From Gimesia sp. (GTDB lineage: Bacteria > Planctomycetota > Planctomycetia > Planctomycetales > Planctomycetaceae): a stretch of 64,000 bases of DNA. The stretch spans positions 620,001 to 684,000 of the forward strand of contig NZ_JAVJSQ010000004.1 of NCBI RefSeq assembly GCF_040219335.1. Direction: 5' to 3'. The notes below the pieces were generated by a model, which had not been told where the DNA came from, did not search any database, and saw only the letters and a program-made list of their open reading frames with translations. Shown one piece after another: positions 38,177 to 45,969 of the stretch. A program made the position numbers and the translations under genes. Every line of letters begins with the position of its first letter. Positions within the stretch are counted from its first letter, which is position 1.

Positions 38177-39355
38177 ATGCGATTGTTACAGCGCTATATA
38201 CTTTTTGAGTTGCTGCGCGTTTTCACATTGATGATCACGGTCTTAACCGTCCTGCTGGTCTTCGTTGGTGCCTTCCAGCAAGCCACCAGCCAGGGACTGG
38301 GTGCGCTCCTGGTGTTGAAGATCCTGCCCTTTATCGTTCCCAGTATGCTCCCCTTTACGATCCCGGCCACGCTCCTGCTGACGGTCTGCGTGGTTTACGG
38401 TCGCATCTCGGGTGACCAGGAAATCACGGCGGCCAAAGCGGCCGGCATCAATGTACTCTCATTGCTCTGGCCCTCCTTTATCCTGGGGGGATTTCTGAGC
38501 CTGAGTTCGCTGCTGCTCAGTGATCAGATCATTCCCTGGGCGGAAAAGAACATCGAGAATACGATCGCCACGGAACTCGAAACGATTTTCCTGGAGAAGC
38601 TGCGTTCCCAGAACCAGATTCATGATCCCAACAGCGGCATTTCCATCACCGTTATGGGTGTCAGGGACAAAACGCTACTCGTGCCCACGTTTCGTTATTC
38701 GCCCCCTGGTAAAAAACCGGTCCACCTGCAGGCGGAAGAAGCGACCCTGGAATTCGATCTGACTCATCAGCAGGTCATCCTCCACCTGGCAAAAGGACAC
38801 ATTGACTTTCCCGGGAAGCCCCGGTTCTACGTCGAGAAGGATTCATTCCCCTTCCCTCTGCCCAGTCAGACCTCGACGGCCAAGCCGCGCCATATGAGTG
38901 TCCGTTCCATCAAATCAGAGCTGGGCGACATTGATAACAAAAAGAGTGACTTCGAATTTCAACGCGATATCGAAGTCGGCATGTTGCTGGCGCTCGGCGA
39001 ATTCGAACGCTTCCAGTCTCCCGAAGTCAATGCGGACCTCCCCCAGAATCAGCATGAGGAAAAACGCAAGAACAAATTGAAGACCGCTCTTTCCAGCCGC
39101 TTTGCTCTCAGCTGCAGCTGCTTCTTCTTCGTTCTGGTCGGCTGTCCCTTTTCGATCGCCCAGGCCCGCAGGCAGTTCCTCACGAGCTTCTTCCTGGTCT
39201 TCATGCCGATCCTGCTGTTCTACTACCCCATCGTTCTCTTGATGATGAACCTGTCGAAACTGGGCAAAATCGAACCGAGCTGGTCGCTCTGGCTGGGCAA
39301 CGCAGGTCTCTTGATCGTCGCGATTCACATGCTGCGAAAAGTGCTGCGGAACTAA
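38177..39355 (+). CDS. lptF: LptF/LptG family permease
   Basis: 392 residues of the YjgP/YjgQ family. N-terminal RYILFELLRVFTLM and three membrane segments, then GDQEITAAKAAGIN (the coupling segment that contacts the LptB ATPase), a periplasmic beta-jellyroll region (residues about 115-270) and three C-terminal membrane segments (CFFFVLVGCPFSIAQARR and onward). LptFG with LptB extracts lipopolysaccharide from the inner membrane and feeds the Lpt bridge. A second LptG-type gene is not in the window. No strong ribosome-binding site is seen before the ATG. Confidence 0.9.
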   Translation: MRLLQRYILFELLRVFTLMITVLTVLLVFVGAFQQATSQGLGALLVLKILPFIVPSMLPFTIPATLLLTVCVVYGRISGDQEITAAKAAGINVLSLLWPSFILGGFLSLSSLLLSDQIIPWAEKNIENTIATELETIFLEKLRSQNQIHDPNSGISITVMGVRDKTLLVPTFRYSPPGKKPVHLQAEEATLEFDLTHQQVILHLAKGHIDFPGKPRFYVEKDSFPFPLPSQTSTAKPRHMSVRSIKSELGDIDNKKSDFEFQRDIEVGMLLALGEFERFQSPEVNADLPQNQHEEKRKNKLKTALSSRFALSCSCFFFVLVGCPFSIAQARRQFLTSFFLVFMPILLFYYPIVLLMMNLSKLGKIEPSWSLWLGNAGLLIVAIHMLRKVLRN

Positions 39356-39402
39356 GCAATCGTCCAGCAGCACTGATTTCGCAGCTGGGTCAAAAGTCTG
39401 AC

Positions 39403-40464
39403 TTACTTCTTTTCCCAGTTCGAGAAAAACGTCGTCAGCCGCTGAGTCTCGCCAAAGATATACAAGGCAGCAGAAATGTGTCCCGCGTCCAGCCAGACCA
39501 GTTCGGGCTGTTTCCCAATCGATTCCCAGAGTGCCACCGCTGTTGACGGAGGCAGAATCTCGTCGTGTCTGGCAGCCACCATCAGCACATCCCGGTCTTT
39601 CAACAGGTGTCCGTAAGTATGCGGATCGACGGGTGACATGATTTTCACAAATGACTCAAACGTGCCCCCGTGTTCCAGCCACTGCTTGCGGAACAACCGG
39701 GCATGCGGATGCGGATTCTCCCAGATTCCCAGCGCCAGATTTCCTCCGCCAAGGTAAATCGCGACTTTGGAAAACCGCGGCTCCGCTTCAGAGGACAAGG
39801 CAGACATGATTCCTCCCAGGCTGATCCCGGTCACTCCCAGGCGGTCTGCATCGACTTCTTCCCGACTGGCCAGCCAGGCTGCCGCGCGACGGATATCCAG
39901 CACGGCTTGAGTCATCCCTGCTGCGGTATGTTCCGGCACGAATGAAATCATGCGTCTGCCACTGAATTCGCCGGTTCCCCGACGCTGGGCATAGTAAGGC
40001 ATTTTGATGGTCAGTGCTGCAATCCCCTGTCGGGCGAGAGCGTTAGCTGACATTTCTGACAGTTCAAAACCTCCGCCCAGAATATGCAGACAGACACATG
40101 CTGGGAAAGGCCCCTCTCCCTCTGGCTGATAGTAATGACCGTGGACGGTATTGTTTTCTTTCACTTCTGTCTTCACAGGTGAAGGAAAGCTGACATCATA
40201 CACTTTGACCGGACCACTCATCCGTTTGAACTGGCACTGGAAAGGAAACGTATGCGGATCGAGGTGAAACCGCTCGGGAACCCGATCTTCTTTGCTTGTC
40301 GTTTCAAAGCGAACCTCCCCCTGCTCTGGAATGTCCACATACAGAGGTTCCATCGGTTTGGATTCAGCCTGCACAGCAGTCGACATCAGGGCCAGGAAGC
40401 CCAGAACTCCCCAGAGCATACTCCATGCTCGACGATGCAGTTTTAAGTTTTGTGGAATCGGCAT
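39403..40464 (-). CDS. Exported alpha/beta hydrolase
   Basis: 353 residues from ATG 40464, which begins a signal peptide (MLWGVLGFLALMSTAVQA); the longer open frame to 40599 lacks sense. Alpha/beta-hydrolase fold: HGHYYQPEGEGPFPACVCLH with oxyanion-hole region, LGVTGISLGGIMS with the nucleophile Ser (GxSxGG), DVLMVAARHDEILPP with the acid, and LVWLDAGHIS with the catalytic His. It fits a dienelactone-hydrolase-like or acetyl-xylan-esterase-like secreted esterase; the substrate is unknown. It is the last gene before the tmRNA on the backbone side. Confidence 0.83.
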   Translation of the reverse strand: MPIPQNLKLHRRAWSMLWGVLGFLALMSTAVQAESKPMEPLYVDIPEQGEVRFETTSKEDRVPERFHLDPHTFPFQCQFKRMSGPVKVYDVSFPSPVKTEVKENNTVHGHYYQPEGEGPFPACVCLHILGGGFELSEMSANALARQGIAALTIKMPYYAQRRGTGEFSGRRMISFVPEHTAAGMTQAVLDIRRAAAWLASREEVDADRLGVTGISLGGIMSALSSEAEPRFSKVAIYLGGGNLALGIWENPHPHARLFRKQWLEHGGTFESFVKIMSPVDPHTYGHLLKDRDVLMVAARHDEILPPSTAVALWESIGKQPELVWLDAGHISAALYIFGETQRLTTFFSNWEKK

Positions 40465-40714
40465 TGTCAGTCTAACTTCCTGATTTTTGACATGAAAATA
40501 CGGGAAAGATTCTCCTCCGTGAGAGTCTCGGGAGGCTGAGACTATTCTACGCCAAAAGCACCGGAAACAGTAGACCGATTCTGCCTTAACCGGGAGCACC
40601 TGTCCCGGTCATTGGAAAACGTTTTTTGTCTGGAGTTCGAGAATCAAAGTTCAAGACCAGACTTGGAATTTCACTAAATTATTTAATATCAGCGTTTTCG
40701 GGAAAGATAGTAAA

Positions 40715-40742
40715 TTGACTCCCGCACCGCGGCTGATAATAA
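40715..40742 (+). promoter_or_regulatory. Possible promoter of tmRNA
   Basis: TTGACT (40715-40720) and TAATAA (40737-40742) with a 16-base spacer, about 85 bases before the mature tmRNA 5' end. This is the best sigma-70-like pair in the 361 bases between the hydrolase gene and tmRNA. The transcript would be trimmed by RNase P at the acceptor stem. Confidence 0.4.
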
Positions 40743-40900
40743 TAAGAGTAGATCGGAAAGAAATTCTCAAAAAGAGTTCATCTTTCCGACAGGATTTGAC
40801 GTAGTAATTACGTACTCCTGCTTACGGGGGCGATCGGATTCGACTGGTTCGCCGTATGTTAGGGTGGCGTGCCGTGGTTGATCAGTTGGCCACGTTAAAA

Positions 40901-40948
40901 GCTGATCACAATCTAATTGCAAACAAGCAATTTTCAATGGCTGCTTAA
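40901..40948 (+). other. tmRNA tag-peptide reading frame
   Basis: From a GCT resume codon the frame reads ADHNLIANKQFSMAA and stops at TAA (40946-40948). Length of 15 residues and the Ala-Ala end fit a proteolysis tag recognised by ClpXP. The residue before the final Ala-Ala is Met, where many bacteria have Leu (LAA). The exact resume codon is inferred from position. Confidence 0.75.
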
Positions 40949-41152
40949 TATAGCAACCCCGGCTTAGGAATCCCTGTCTGAGGAGTCCGAAGGCTGGTCA
41001 CAAAATCAGACTGGCATCAGATCAATGTCCGCTCCGTCTGATGCGAGATCCGTGGTGGACTGGTTTCCGAAAGGCTTTGTTTGTCGTGCCCGAAGAAACG
41101 AGACTCAAACGATAAAATACGCACGTAGAGGCTCTAGCTGAGGGTTCACAGG

Positions 41153-41180
41153 ACGCGGGTTCAATTCCCGCCGCCTCCAA
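41153..41180 (+). other. Presumed island attachment site in the 3' end of ssrA
   Basis: The last bases of tmRNA (T-arm and acceptor strand) are followed within 141 bases by an integrase gene and then by accessory DNA to the end of the window. The 3' end of ssrA is a classical target of tyrosine recombinases. I saw no second copy of this sequence within the window, so the other end of the island should lie beyond 64,000. Confidence 0.6.
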
Positions 41181-41184
41181 TTTG

Positions 41185-41219
41185 GCCAATTTGCGAGAAT
41201 TCGCAAGTTGGCCTTTTTT
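41185..41219 (+). terminator. Terminator behind tmRNA
   Basis: GGCCAATTTGCGA (41185-41197) pairs with TCGCAAGTTGGCC (41202-41214) over 13 bp with one G-T wobble and a 4-base loop, followed by T. Because it lies behind the attachment site, it is brought by the island or restored by it. Confidence 0.88.
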
Positions 41220-41268
41220 ATTGATTTACGGCCATTTCCTTGATTTTCAAAGCTTTTCAGCGTTAAAT

Positions 41269-41314
41269 AGGTCCAATTAGAGGTCCAATTAAGCGGTTTC
41301 CTGGGTCCAATTAG
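41269..41314 (+). repeat. Three direct copies of GGTCCAATTA before the integrase
   Basis: AGGTCCAATTAG (41269-41280), AGGTCCAATTAA (41281-41292) and GGGTCCAATTAG (41303-41314). They end seven bases before the integrase start. Placement between attachment site and integrase suggests arm-type binding sites for the recombinase or its directionality factor, and perhaps autoregulation. Confidence 0.7.
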
Positions 41315-41320
41315 ACGTTA

Positions 41321-43201
41321 GTGGATAGAGCTTCGGAGGTCGAAATCAGCCAGCCCAACGGAAAGATCACGCGGCGGCACAACCGTCAGAAATCGGGCCG
41401 AAACGGCGAAACCAAGGGGGAACGTTTTTTCCTTCAAGGGAAGCGGTGGCGATTTCCCCGTGATCTTATCCACCAGGAAGTAGAGACGCGTATTTCGCGG
41501 CTTCGGGAGCTGTGGAATGACCATGAGCGATTCCAACACACTCAAGTTTTCATCACCCCAGGAATCGTGGAAACTCTCCCAGAATTTGCCCTGGAGGATG
41601 AAGCGAAGCGTTTCCGAAAATGGCAACAGACTGCAGAAACCTCTGTCAGCGACTCCGAACAGGGGTTATCGTCTCACCGGTGGCCACCTTTCGGCAGCAG
41701 CGGACTAAATGGTGGTGTGACAAGAGGGGAAACTGAAACTGAATGGTCCCCCCTGGCCCTGTGGATTGCCGAACAAATCAAAAAAGGCATTCAACCAGTC
41801 CCCCTTCCGCCGCTCCCCGAACTGCTGAAATCCATCTATCAGGAAGACCGCATTGATTACCGCTTTGGACATATTGCCCAGCTGTTTTCGGGGCCTCCTG
41901 AGTCGCACCCACCAACGACTGGTGATTTACGCTGGCAGGATGCGTTCAAGCTGCTGAACCGACTGACGGAAGCCTATCCATCCGTGCCATGGACCATGTC
42001 GCAGCGTCAAGTTGAAGAAACGGCCCAGTTCCATGAACAGACAGCCAGAGAGGCAATCGCGACAACAGCAAAGGTCCGTTCACAGAAGTCCCCCGAAACG
42101 AAGATCCCGCTTATTTCAGGAACCTTTCATCAGGCCCTCAAAGAATACTCCAAGTATAGAAAAGCACACTTTACCAAAGCTGGTGAGTTTGACGGTAGCG
42201 GCCACTACATGCTCGGTATGATTGAGAACTTTCAGAAAAGACAACCTAACTTGCCCCTGGCAATACTGGACTTTACGCATTGCCAGGAAATTTATGACTT
42301 CTGGAGAAATCGTCCGCTGAACCTGAGAACCAACAAACCACTTTCCAAAAAGCACTGCTCCAGTCACATCGGTGAACTCAAGAGATTCTTTATCTGGCTC
42401 CACACCTCAGACAAGTTTGCCTGGCGTCGACCTGAAGATTTTGACCTGATCGAGACCAAGGTCCAAAAATTGCCCTCAGACCGACGGTCAATCCATGATA
42501 TTGAAATTAAGACATTCAGCGTCGATCACCTTAAACTTTTATATAAGCACGCTCTGCCTGCACAGCGACTCAAGATAGTATGGTGCCTCAACTGTGCCCA
42601 TGGTGCGGCAGAAATTGGACGGGTCGAATGGGAAGACTTGTTTCTGAATCAGCCCCATCCATGGACAAATGAAGGCCTTAAGATCACCAGCGACAATAAT
42701 GATTCCTGGTGCGGACTGTTGCGGCCAAAGACAGACGTAGTCGGCTGGTGGTGGTTGTGGCCAGAAACAGTTCAATTGATTCAGTGGTGGAAATCAGATC
42801 TTCAGCGACGAATTAAACGGGATCTTAAGTCGTCCGAACGAATCATGCTTACGGACAAAGGAGCAAATCTGTATCGCGATTCATCCCGAAATGCCCAGTC
42901 ATCATTTTCAAATGAATGGAGCCGCCTGCGGACACGCGTTGCTAAGGCGGAAGGTAAGGACGCGATACCAAAACTTCCCTTTGGTACCCTTCGGGATCAG
43001 TTCAGCAACTGGCTCGGCAGTGACCAGAACCGGGCCGTGATCGCCAGCGTCGCATTGGCACATGGAATCCCACACAAGGGCGACAAGCTGCTTTATAAGC
43101 ACTACTCGAATCGCCCCTGGGCCCATCTCTTCGAAGCCCAAAAAGAATATCGTCAGGCTCTTCAGCCGATGTTCGACGAAGTCACTACGCCAGCTACCTG
43201 A
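41321..43201 (+). CDS. Tyrosine-recombinase-family integrase, divergent
   Basis: 626 residues from a GTG start. An N-terminal region of about 270 residues has no recognised domain, then a core-binding part (TFHQALKEYSKYRKAHF to FFIWLHTSDKFAW) and a C-terminal catalytic part: IVWCLNCAHGAAEIGRVEWEDL in the place of box I, LWPETVQLIQWW, TLRDQFSNWL for box II and LLYKHYSNRPW with the likely nucleophile Tyr. The Arg normally present in box I is His here. From memory, a group of planctomycete integrases lacks it too (LNCGM-type motif). Next to ssrA and at the head of accessory DNA, it is almost surely the island integrase. No Shine-Dalgarno is obvious; the GGTCCAATTA repeats lie just upstream. Confidence 0.75.
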   Translation: MDRASEVEISQPNGKITRRHNRQKSGRNGETKGERFFLQGKRWRFPRDLIHQEVETRISRLRELWNDHERFQHTQVFITPGIVETLPEFALEDEAKRFRKWQQTAETSVSDSEQGLSSHRWPPFGSSGLNGGVTRGETETEWSPLALWIAEQIKKGIQPVPLPPLPELLKSIYQEDRIDYRFGHIAQLFSGPPESHPPTTGDLRWQDAFKLLNRLTEAYPSVPWTMSQRQVEETAQFHEQTAREAIATTAKVRSQKSPETKIPLISGTFHQALKEYSKYRKAHFTKAGEFDGSGHYMLGMIENFQKRQPNLPLAILDFTHCQEIYDFWRNRPLNLRTNKPLSKKHCSSHIGELKRFFIWLHTSDKFAWRRPEDFDLIETKVQKLPSDRRSIHDIEIKTFSVDHLKLLYKHALPAQRLKIVWCLNCAHGAAEIGRVEWEDLFLNQPHPWTNEGLKITSDNNDSWCGLLRPKTDVVGWWWLWPETVQLIQWWKSDLQRRIKRDLKSSERIMLTDKGANLYRDSSRNAQSSFSNEWSRLRTRVAKAEGKDAIPKLPFGTLRDQFSNWLGSDQNRAVIASVALAHGIPHKGDKLLYKHYSNRPWAHLFEAQKEYRQALQPMFDEVTTPAT

Positions 43202-43304
43202 CAGTCACTTCAGCAAGTAATTCGAGCTAACCTGGGGCAATCGGTGAATTCTCTCTCCTTTAGCTTCCTTTCAAGAGAATAATAATGGAACTTTGTCCCA
43301 CTGA

Positions 43305-43484
43305 GCTCTAACTTCGAATGGAACATTTACAATTCATCCTGACGGTAACATCAAGCTATGGAATCCCAATCCCGAACCAAGCCCGCCCAACGAAGAAGCT
43401 GACAATACCCTTGAAAACTACGCATGCCCTCTGCTGTTTAACATGGTCAAACAACTGCAGACCTACCCGGGAATCTCTGATTGA
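43305..43484 (+). pseudogene. Possible gene remnant without start codon
   Basis: A frame between TGA (43302) and TGA (43482) encodes a segment with good coding character (FTIHPDGNIKLWNPNPEP, then YACPLLFNMVKQLQTYPGI) but has no start codon. It may be the tail of a gene broken when the island was rearranged. It could also be chance. The rest of the 356 bases between the integrase and the reverse transcriptase holds nothing I recognise. Confidence 0.25.
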
Positions 43485-43557
43485 CATCTCAATGTTCGGC
43501 TGGTTCAGGTAAACCCAAGACCATTGAGATTAAGTGACGTACAGAGAATAAAAACTA

Positions 43558-44880
43558 CTATGTTGCAACTTCAGCGATTTCCTGACTTTGCATCCAATCA
43601 GCTACATCCTTTTCAGCACGTTTGCCGAACTGCTGACCTCGCGACCATGCTCCGTGGGCTTCTTCTGCAGTCAGAGATGTCATATTGAGTCCAACGTGGG
43701 CCGCTATCTGGCGAACCTGATCGGCTACAGTTGGGAGAGCATCTTCGTTGATGGCCAGGGCTTTCTGGACCAGCCACTGGCAGCCAGATTGCGACATATC
43801 ATGATCCAGGCTGATTTTGTTTTTCTTCAGTCTGGCCCTGATCTCCAGCAGAGAAGCTTGTAACTTATCCCAGGCCAAATGCCCCAGTACTGCGTTCAGA
43901 TCGCCGTTCATGAGCCTCAGTCTGAAACCGAGCCATTGTACGTGATCATTGTCGGTTAGATCGAAGATGGCATCGTGCTGGGGTTCCTTAATCTGGAGTG
44001 CAGCAGATTGAAGGCGTTGGCAGATGGCACCGTACGCGTTGACGGCGTCTTGTTCAGTGTCGGCGAAAACCGCGATGTCATCTGCATAGCGGACAAGAGT
44101 CGTGCCAGGGAATTGTTCGTTCCACCAGCGATCAAAGTAGTGATCCAGATAGACGTTTAAACATAACGGCGACAGGCTTAGTCCTTGTGGAATTCCCCAC
44201 TTCCGTTTTCGGTCCAGAAGTTCTTCGATCAACCCTATGACAGGGGACTGGTGGAGACGTGATCGCAGGATCTTAAGCAGTCGAGCCTTGGGAACTGATC
44301 CGAATGCGTCCTTGACGTCGAAGACGACCATATGGTGCTTCCCCTGATCCACCAATAATTTCGCCGCGGCGATGCCGTGAGCCAGTGATCGACTGGGACG
44401 AAAGCCGATGCTCAGGTCATAGAAATTCGGATCCAGCATCGGTGTAAGCAGCGTGCATAGGTTTCGGGAAAGGATGCGGCTCGAATCGTCGGGAATCTCG
44501 ATAGTGCGGAAACCCTCTTTGCCAATTTTGGGAATCTTAGCCTTGCGGTATTTCCCCCGTCGAAAGCTACCACTGAGAACTTCTTTCTGCAAATTACGCA
44601 GTTGATCCCAGGGAAACCAGTTTGGATCAGCTAATTCTGCAATATCGCCGAGCATTTCATACCGACCAATTTTATTGATCGCAACGGCCAGCAGCCTGGG
44701 ATTAGCAGCAGCCTTTAGCAGGCACTGGCAGTGTTCATGCATTCGTTTTTTCGCGGTGCGAGCCCACTGGTTGAGGTCTTCGTGGTACGACTTGATGGGG
44801 TCAACGAGTTCGGATCGGTTACCGAGATAATCTCGTTGAAGGTAATTGTGGCGTAGTGTGGAAATGGATTGATAGGGCAT
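43558..44880 (-). CDS. Reverse transcriptase, stand-alone
   Basis: 440 residues. The RT motifs are complete: IGFRPSRSLAHGI (residues about 158-170), MVVFDVKDAFGSVP with the first catalytic Asp (188), GIPQGLSLSPLCLN (229-242) and VRYADDIAVFA with the YADD box at 265-268, then VQWLGFRLRL. Residues 1-105 are helical; 330-440 may be thumb plus an extra domain. There is no maturase X/endonuclease domain and no HNH motif. The QGxxxSP form excludes the diversity-generating type (SQ). I cannot assign it to retrons, group II-like or defence (DRT/UG) groups. It lies between the integrase and a small regulator gene in the island. A stretch with hairpins precedes the start codon. Confidence 0.9.
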   Translation of the reverse strand: MPYQSISTLRHNYLQRDYLGNRSELVDPIKSYHEDLNQWARTAKKRMHEHCQCLLKAAANPRLLAVAINKIGRYEMLGDIAELADPNWFPWDQLRNLQKEVLSGSFRRGKYRKAKIPKIGKEGFRTIEIPDDSSRILSRNLCTLLTPMLDPNFYDLSIGFRPSRSLAHGIAAAKLLVDQGKHHMVVFDVKDAFGSVPKARLLKILRSRLHQSPVIGLIEELLDRKRKWGIPQGLSLSPLCLNVYLDHYFDRWWNEQFPGTTLVRYADDIAVFADTEQDAVNAYGAICQRLQSAALQIKEPQHDAIFDLTDNDHVQWLGFRLRLMNGDLNAVLGHLAWDKLQASLLEIRARLKKNKISLDHDMSQSGCQWLVQKALAINEDALPTVADQVRQIAAHVGLNMTSLTAEEAHGAWSRGQQFGKRAEKDVADWMQSQEIAEVAT

Positions 44881-44916
44881 GTGTTGGGCCTTTCATGGAA
44901 TGAATGAATTAAGAAC

Positions 44917-44974
44917 CGGGGCGGAGCAAGTCTACCCAGCCCCGGCTGAAAAAATGAGGTTACGGCGGTAGCCG
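44917..44974. other. Two hairpins upstream of the reverse transcriptase
   Basis: CCGGGGC (44917-44923) pairs with GCCCCGG (44940-44946) around a 16-base loop, and GGTTAC (44959-44964) can pair with GTAGCC (44969-44974) with one wobble. They lie 35-95 bases before the RT start codon. A structured leader or a template RNA (as in retrons) is possible, but the latter is speculation. Confidence 0.35.
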
Positions 44975-45475
44975 AACTTATTAAGAAAGCGAGCCTTGGC
45001 CCGAACCTTCCTGTCTTCAGCTTCCCCTCGACCGGCCTAGACATGCCCAACATAGATAAGAGTAAGGATCAACACATGGTCTAGAGATTAAAAATGACCG
45101 GAAACAGATCCTGGTAGTTTTCATTCATTGGCTATGCGGATCGAGAGTAGATGGAGTCACCTGTGGTGTAATATTGTTGTTTTATCTTTTCCCTCTCCAT
45201 CCAGGGAATGAATTGTCCTCCTTCTGTTAGGGTTAAAGTGGTTCCGGGATCAACAGGTATTGCCTTTGTTCTTTCCTGCATCCCCTGTTCAGAAACTGTA
45301 TTTCTCTTGTGGAACCGAATTCTCGATGGAGAGCTCGGTATCCGAGAAATTGTTCGAGTTGGGGTGCTGATTTATTCCTCGGTAGTCATGTACTCCCGAT
45401 GCGGATCTTGTGGACCGGCTTGAATAGGTCAGTGGGAAGGAATAAGGCGGAACTGGAAACATTAGTTATCGTTTC

Positions 45476-45522
45476 TCTTCATTGGGGCTCATTGGTTTTC
45501 ATTTGTCTTCATTCGGTCTCAT
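45476..45522 (+). repeat. Two direct repeats, 30-base period
   Basis: TCTTCATTGGGGCTCAT (45476-45492) and TCTTCATTCGGTCTCAT (45506-45522) agree in 15 of 17 positions. They lie just before the palindrome and behind the RHH gene. They could be iteron-like or operator sites; no proof. Confidence 0.4.
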
Positions 45523-45530
45523 GATCTTCT

Positions 45531-45556
45531 CAATTTAAATTCCGGATTTTAAATTG
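45531..45556. repeat. AT-rich palindrome centred on TCCGGA, copy 1
   Basis: CAATTTAAA (45531-45539) and TTTAAATTG (45548-45556) are perfect inverted arms around T-TCCGGA-T. It is the best copy of a four-member family in this island (also 47871, 51033, 55673). It lies 14 bases behind the RHH gene's stop codon. Confidence 0.75.
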
Positions 45557-45569
45557 ATTCAAAATGATC

Positions 45570-45791
45570 TTACTTCTTTGGTGATTTCTTTCGTGTCATT
45601 TCACGTTGGTAGAATCTCATAGTATCTTGTTCGGCCCGGTTCATGATCGCATCGTGCATAAAGTCGCTGATGGACATTTCACATTCGGCTGCTGCCATCT
45701 TGATGAGTTTGCGTTCCTTTGGTGTCAGTTTGACTTTCAGGTAGACTTCTTTCTCGTTCTCCTCAGTCGTTGCACTTTTCTTCTTTGCCAT
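45570..45791 (-). CDS. Ribbon-helix-helix (CopG/DUF1778-like) protein
   Basis: 73 residues from ATG 45791 (GAG eight bases upstream; an ATG at 45806 has no such site). Basic N-terminus, then VYLKVKLTPKERKLIKMAAAE and MSISDFMHDAIMNRA, the strand-helix-helix pattern of CopG/Arc-type DNA-binding proteins such as TacA/DUF1778 antitoxins. It may be a regulator, an antitoxin without a visible toxin, or a mobilisation (MobC-like) protein. It is divergent from the truncated primase with a palindromic site between them. Confidence 0.65.
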   Translation of the reverse strand: MAKKKSATTEENEKEVYLKVKLTPKERKLIKMAAAECEMSISDFMHDAIMNRAEQDTMRFYQREMTRKKSPKK

Positions 45792-45835
45792 TGGATTCTC
45801 ATTCATATATCATTGTTTGTCGTGCGGCCAGAACA

Positions 45836-45845
45836 CCCATATGGG
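45836..45845. promoter_or_regulatory. Palindromic operator candidate
   Basis: CCCATATGGG is flanked by ACA on the left and, after one G, TGT on the right. It lies between the RHH gene and the divergent primase remnant, directly beside the promoter of the latter. Autoregulation by the RHH protein is plausible. Confidence 0.4.
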
Positions 45846-45850
45846 GTGTG

Positions 45851-45878
45851 TTGACCAATTCGTTTTTCATGATACAAT
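45851..45878 (+). promoter_or_regulatory. Sigma-70-like promoter
   Basis: TTGACC (45851-45856), 16-base spacer, TACAAT (45873-45878). It points toward the truncated primase gene, whose ATG is at 45970. Confidence 0.55.
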
Positions 45879-45969
45879 TTCAACCTGAGCAGTCAACGGC
45901 AAAATCACCAGTTCCGTTAGGAAGGCCCAACGAGTGGGCTCACGCACCACTTGTTTCAGGGTTTTCAAG

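Larger units (their letters stand above)
40826..41180 (+). ncRNA. ssrA: tmRNA (transfer-messenger RNA)
   Basis: About 355 bases. The 5' end GGGGGCGATCGGATTCGACT and the 3' part with GGACGCGGGTTCAATTCCCG are typical of tmRNA. The acceptor stem pairs GGGGGCG (40826-40832) with CGCCTCC (41173-41179), giving the G3-U70 pair that marks an alanine acceptor, with A at 41180 as discriminator; CCA is not encoded. The T-arm is GCGGG-TTCAATT-CCCGC. It rescues stalled ribosomes and tags their products for degradation. Its tag frame is given separately. Its 3' end serves as the insertion site of the genomic island that follows. Confidence 0.95.
44975..45569. other. Non-coding region between RT and RHH genes
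   Basis: About 600 bases without a credible gene. It contains direct repeats at 45476-45522 and the first copy of the AT-rich palindrome at 45531-45556 (separate entries). It probably carries the RT promoter. Confidence 0.4.

Noticed and set aside
43558-44880. Diversity-generating retroelement
   Set aside because: The RT has the QGxxxSP form, not the SQ form of that class, and I saw no template/variable repeat pair nearby.
44715-45053. 112-codon minus-strand frame overlapping the start of the reverse transcriptase
   Set aside because: It overlaps the RT gene in another frame and has a composition without coding character.
43202-45570. Group II intron around the RT gene
   Set aside because: No domain V hairpin, no maturase X domain and no intron boundary sequence could be found by eye.
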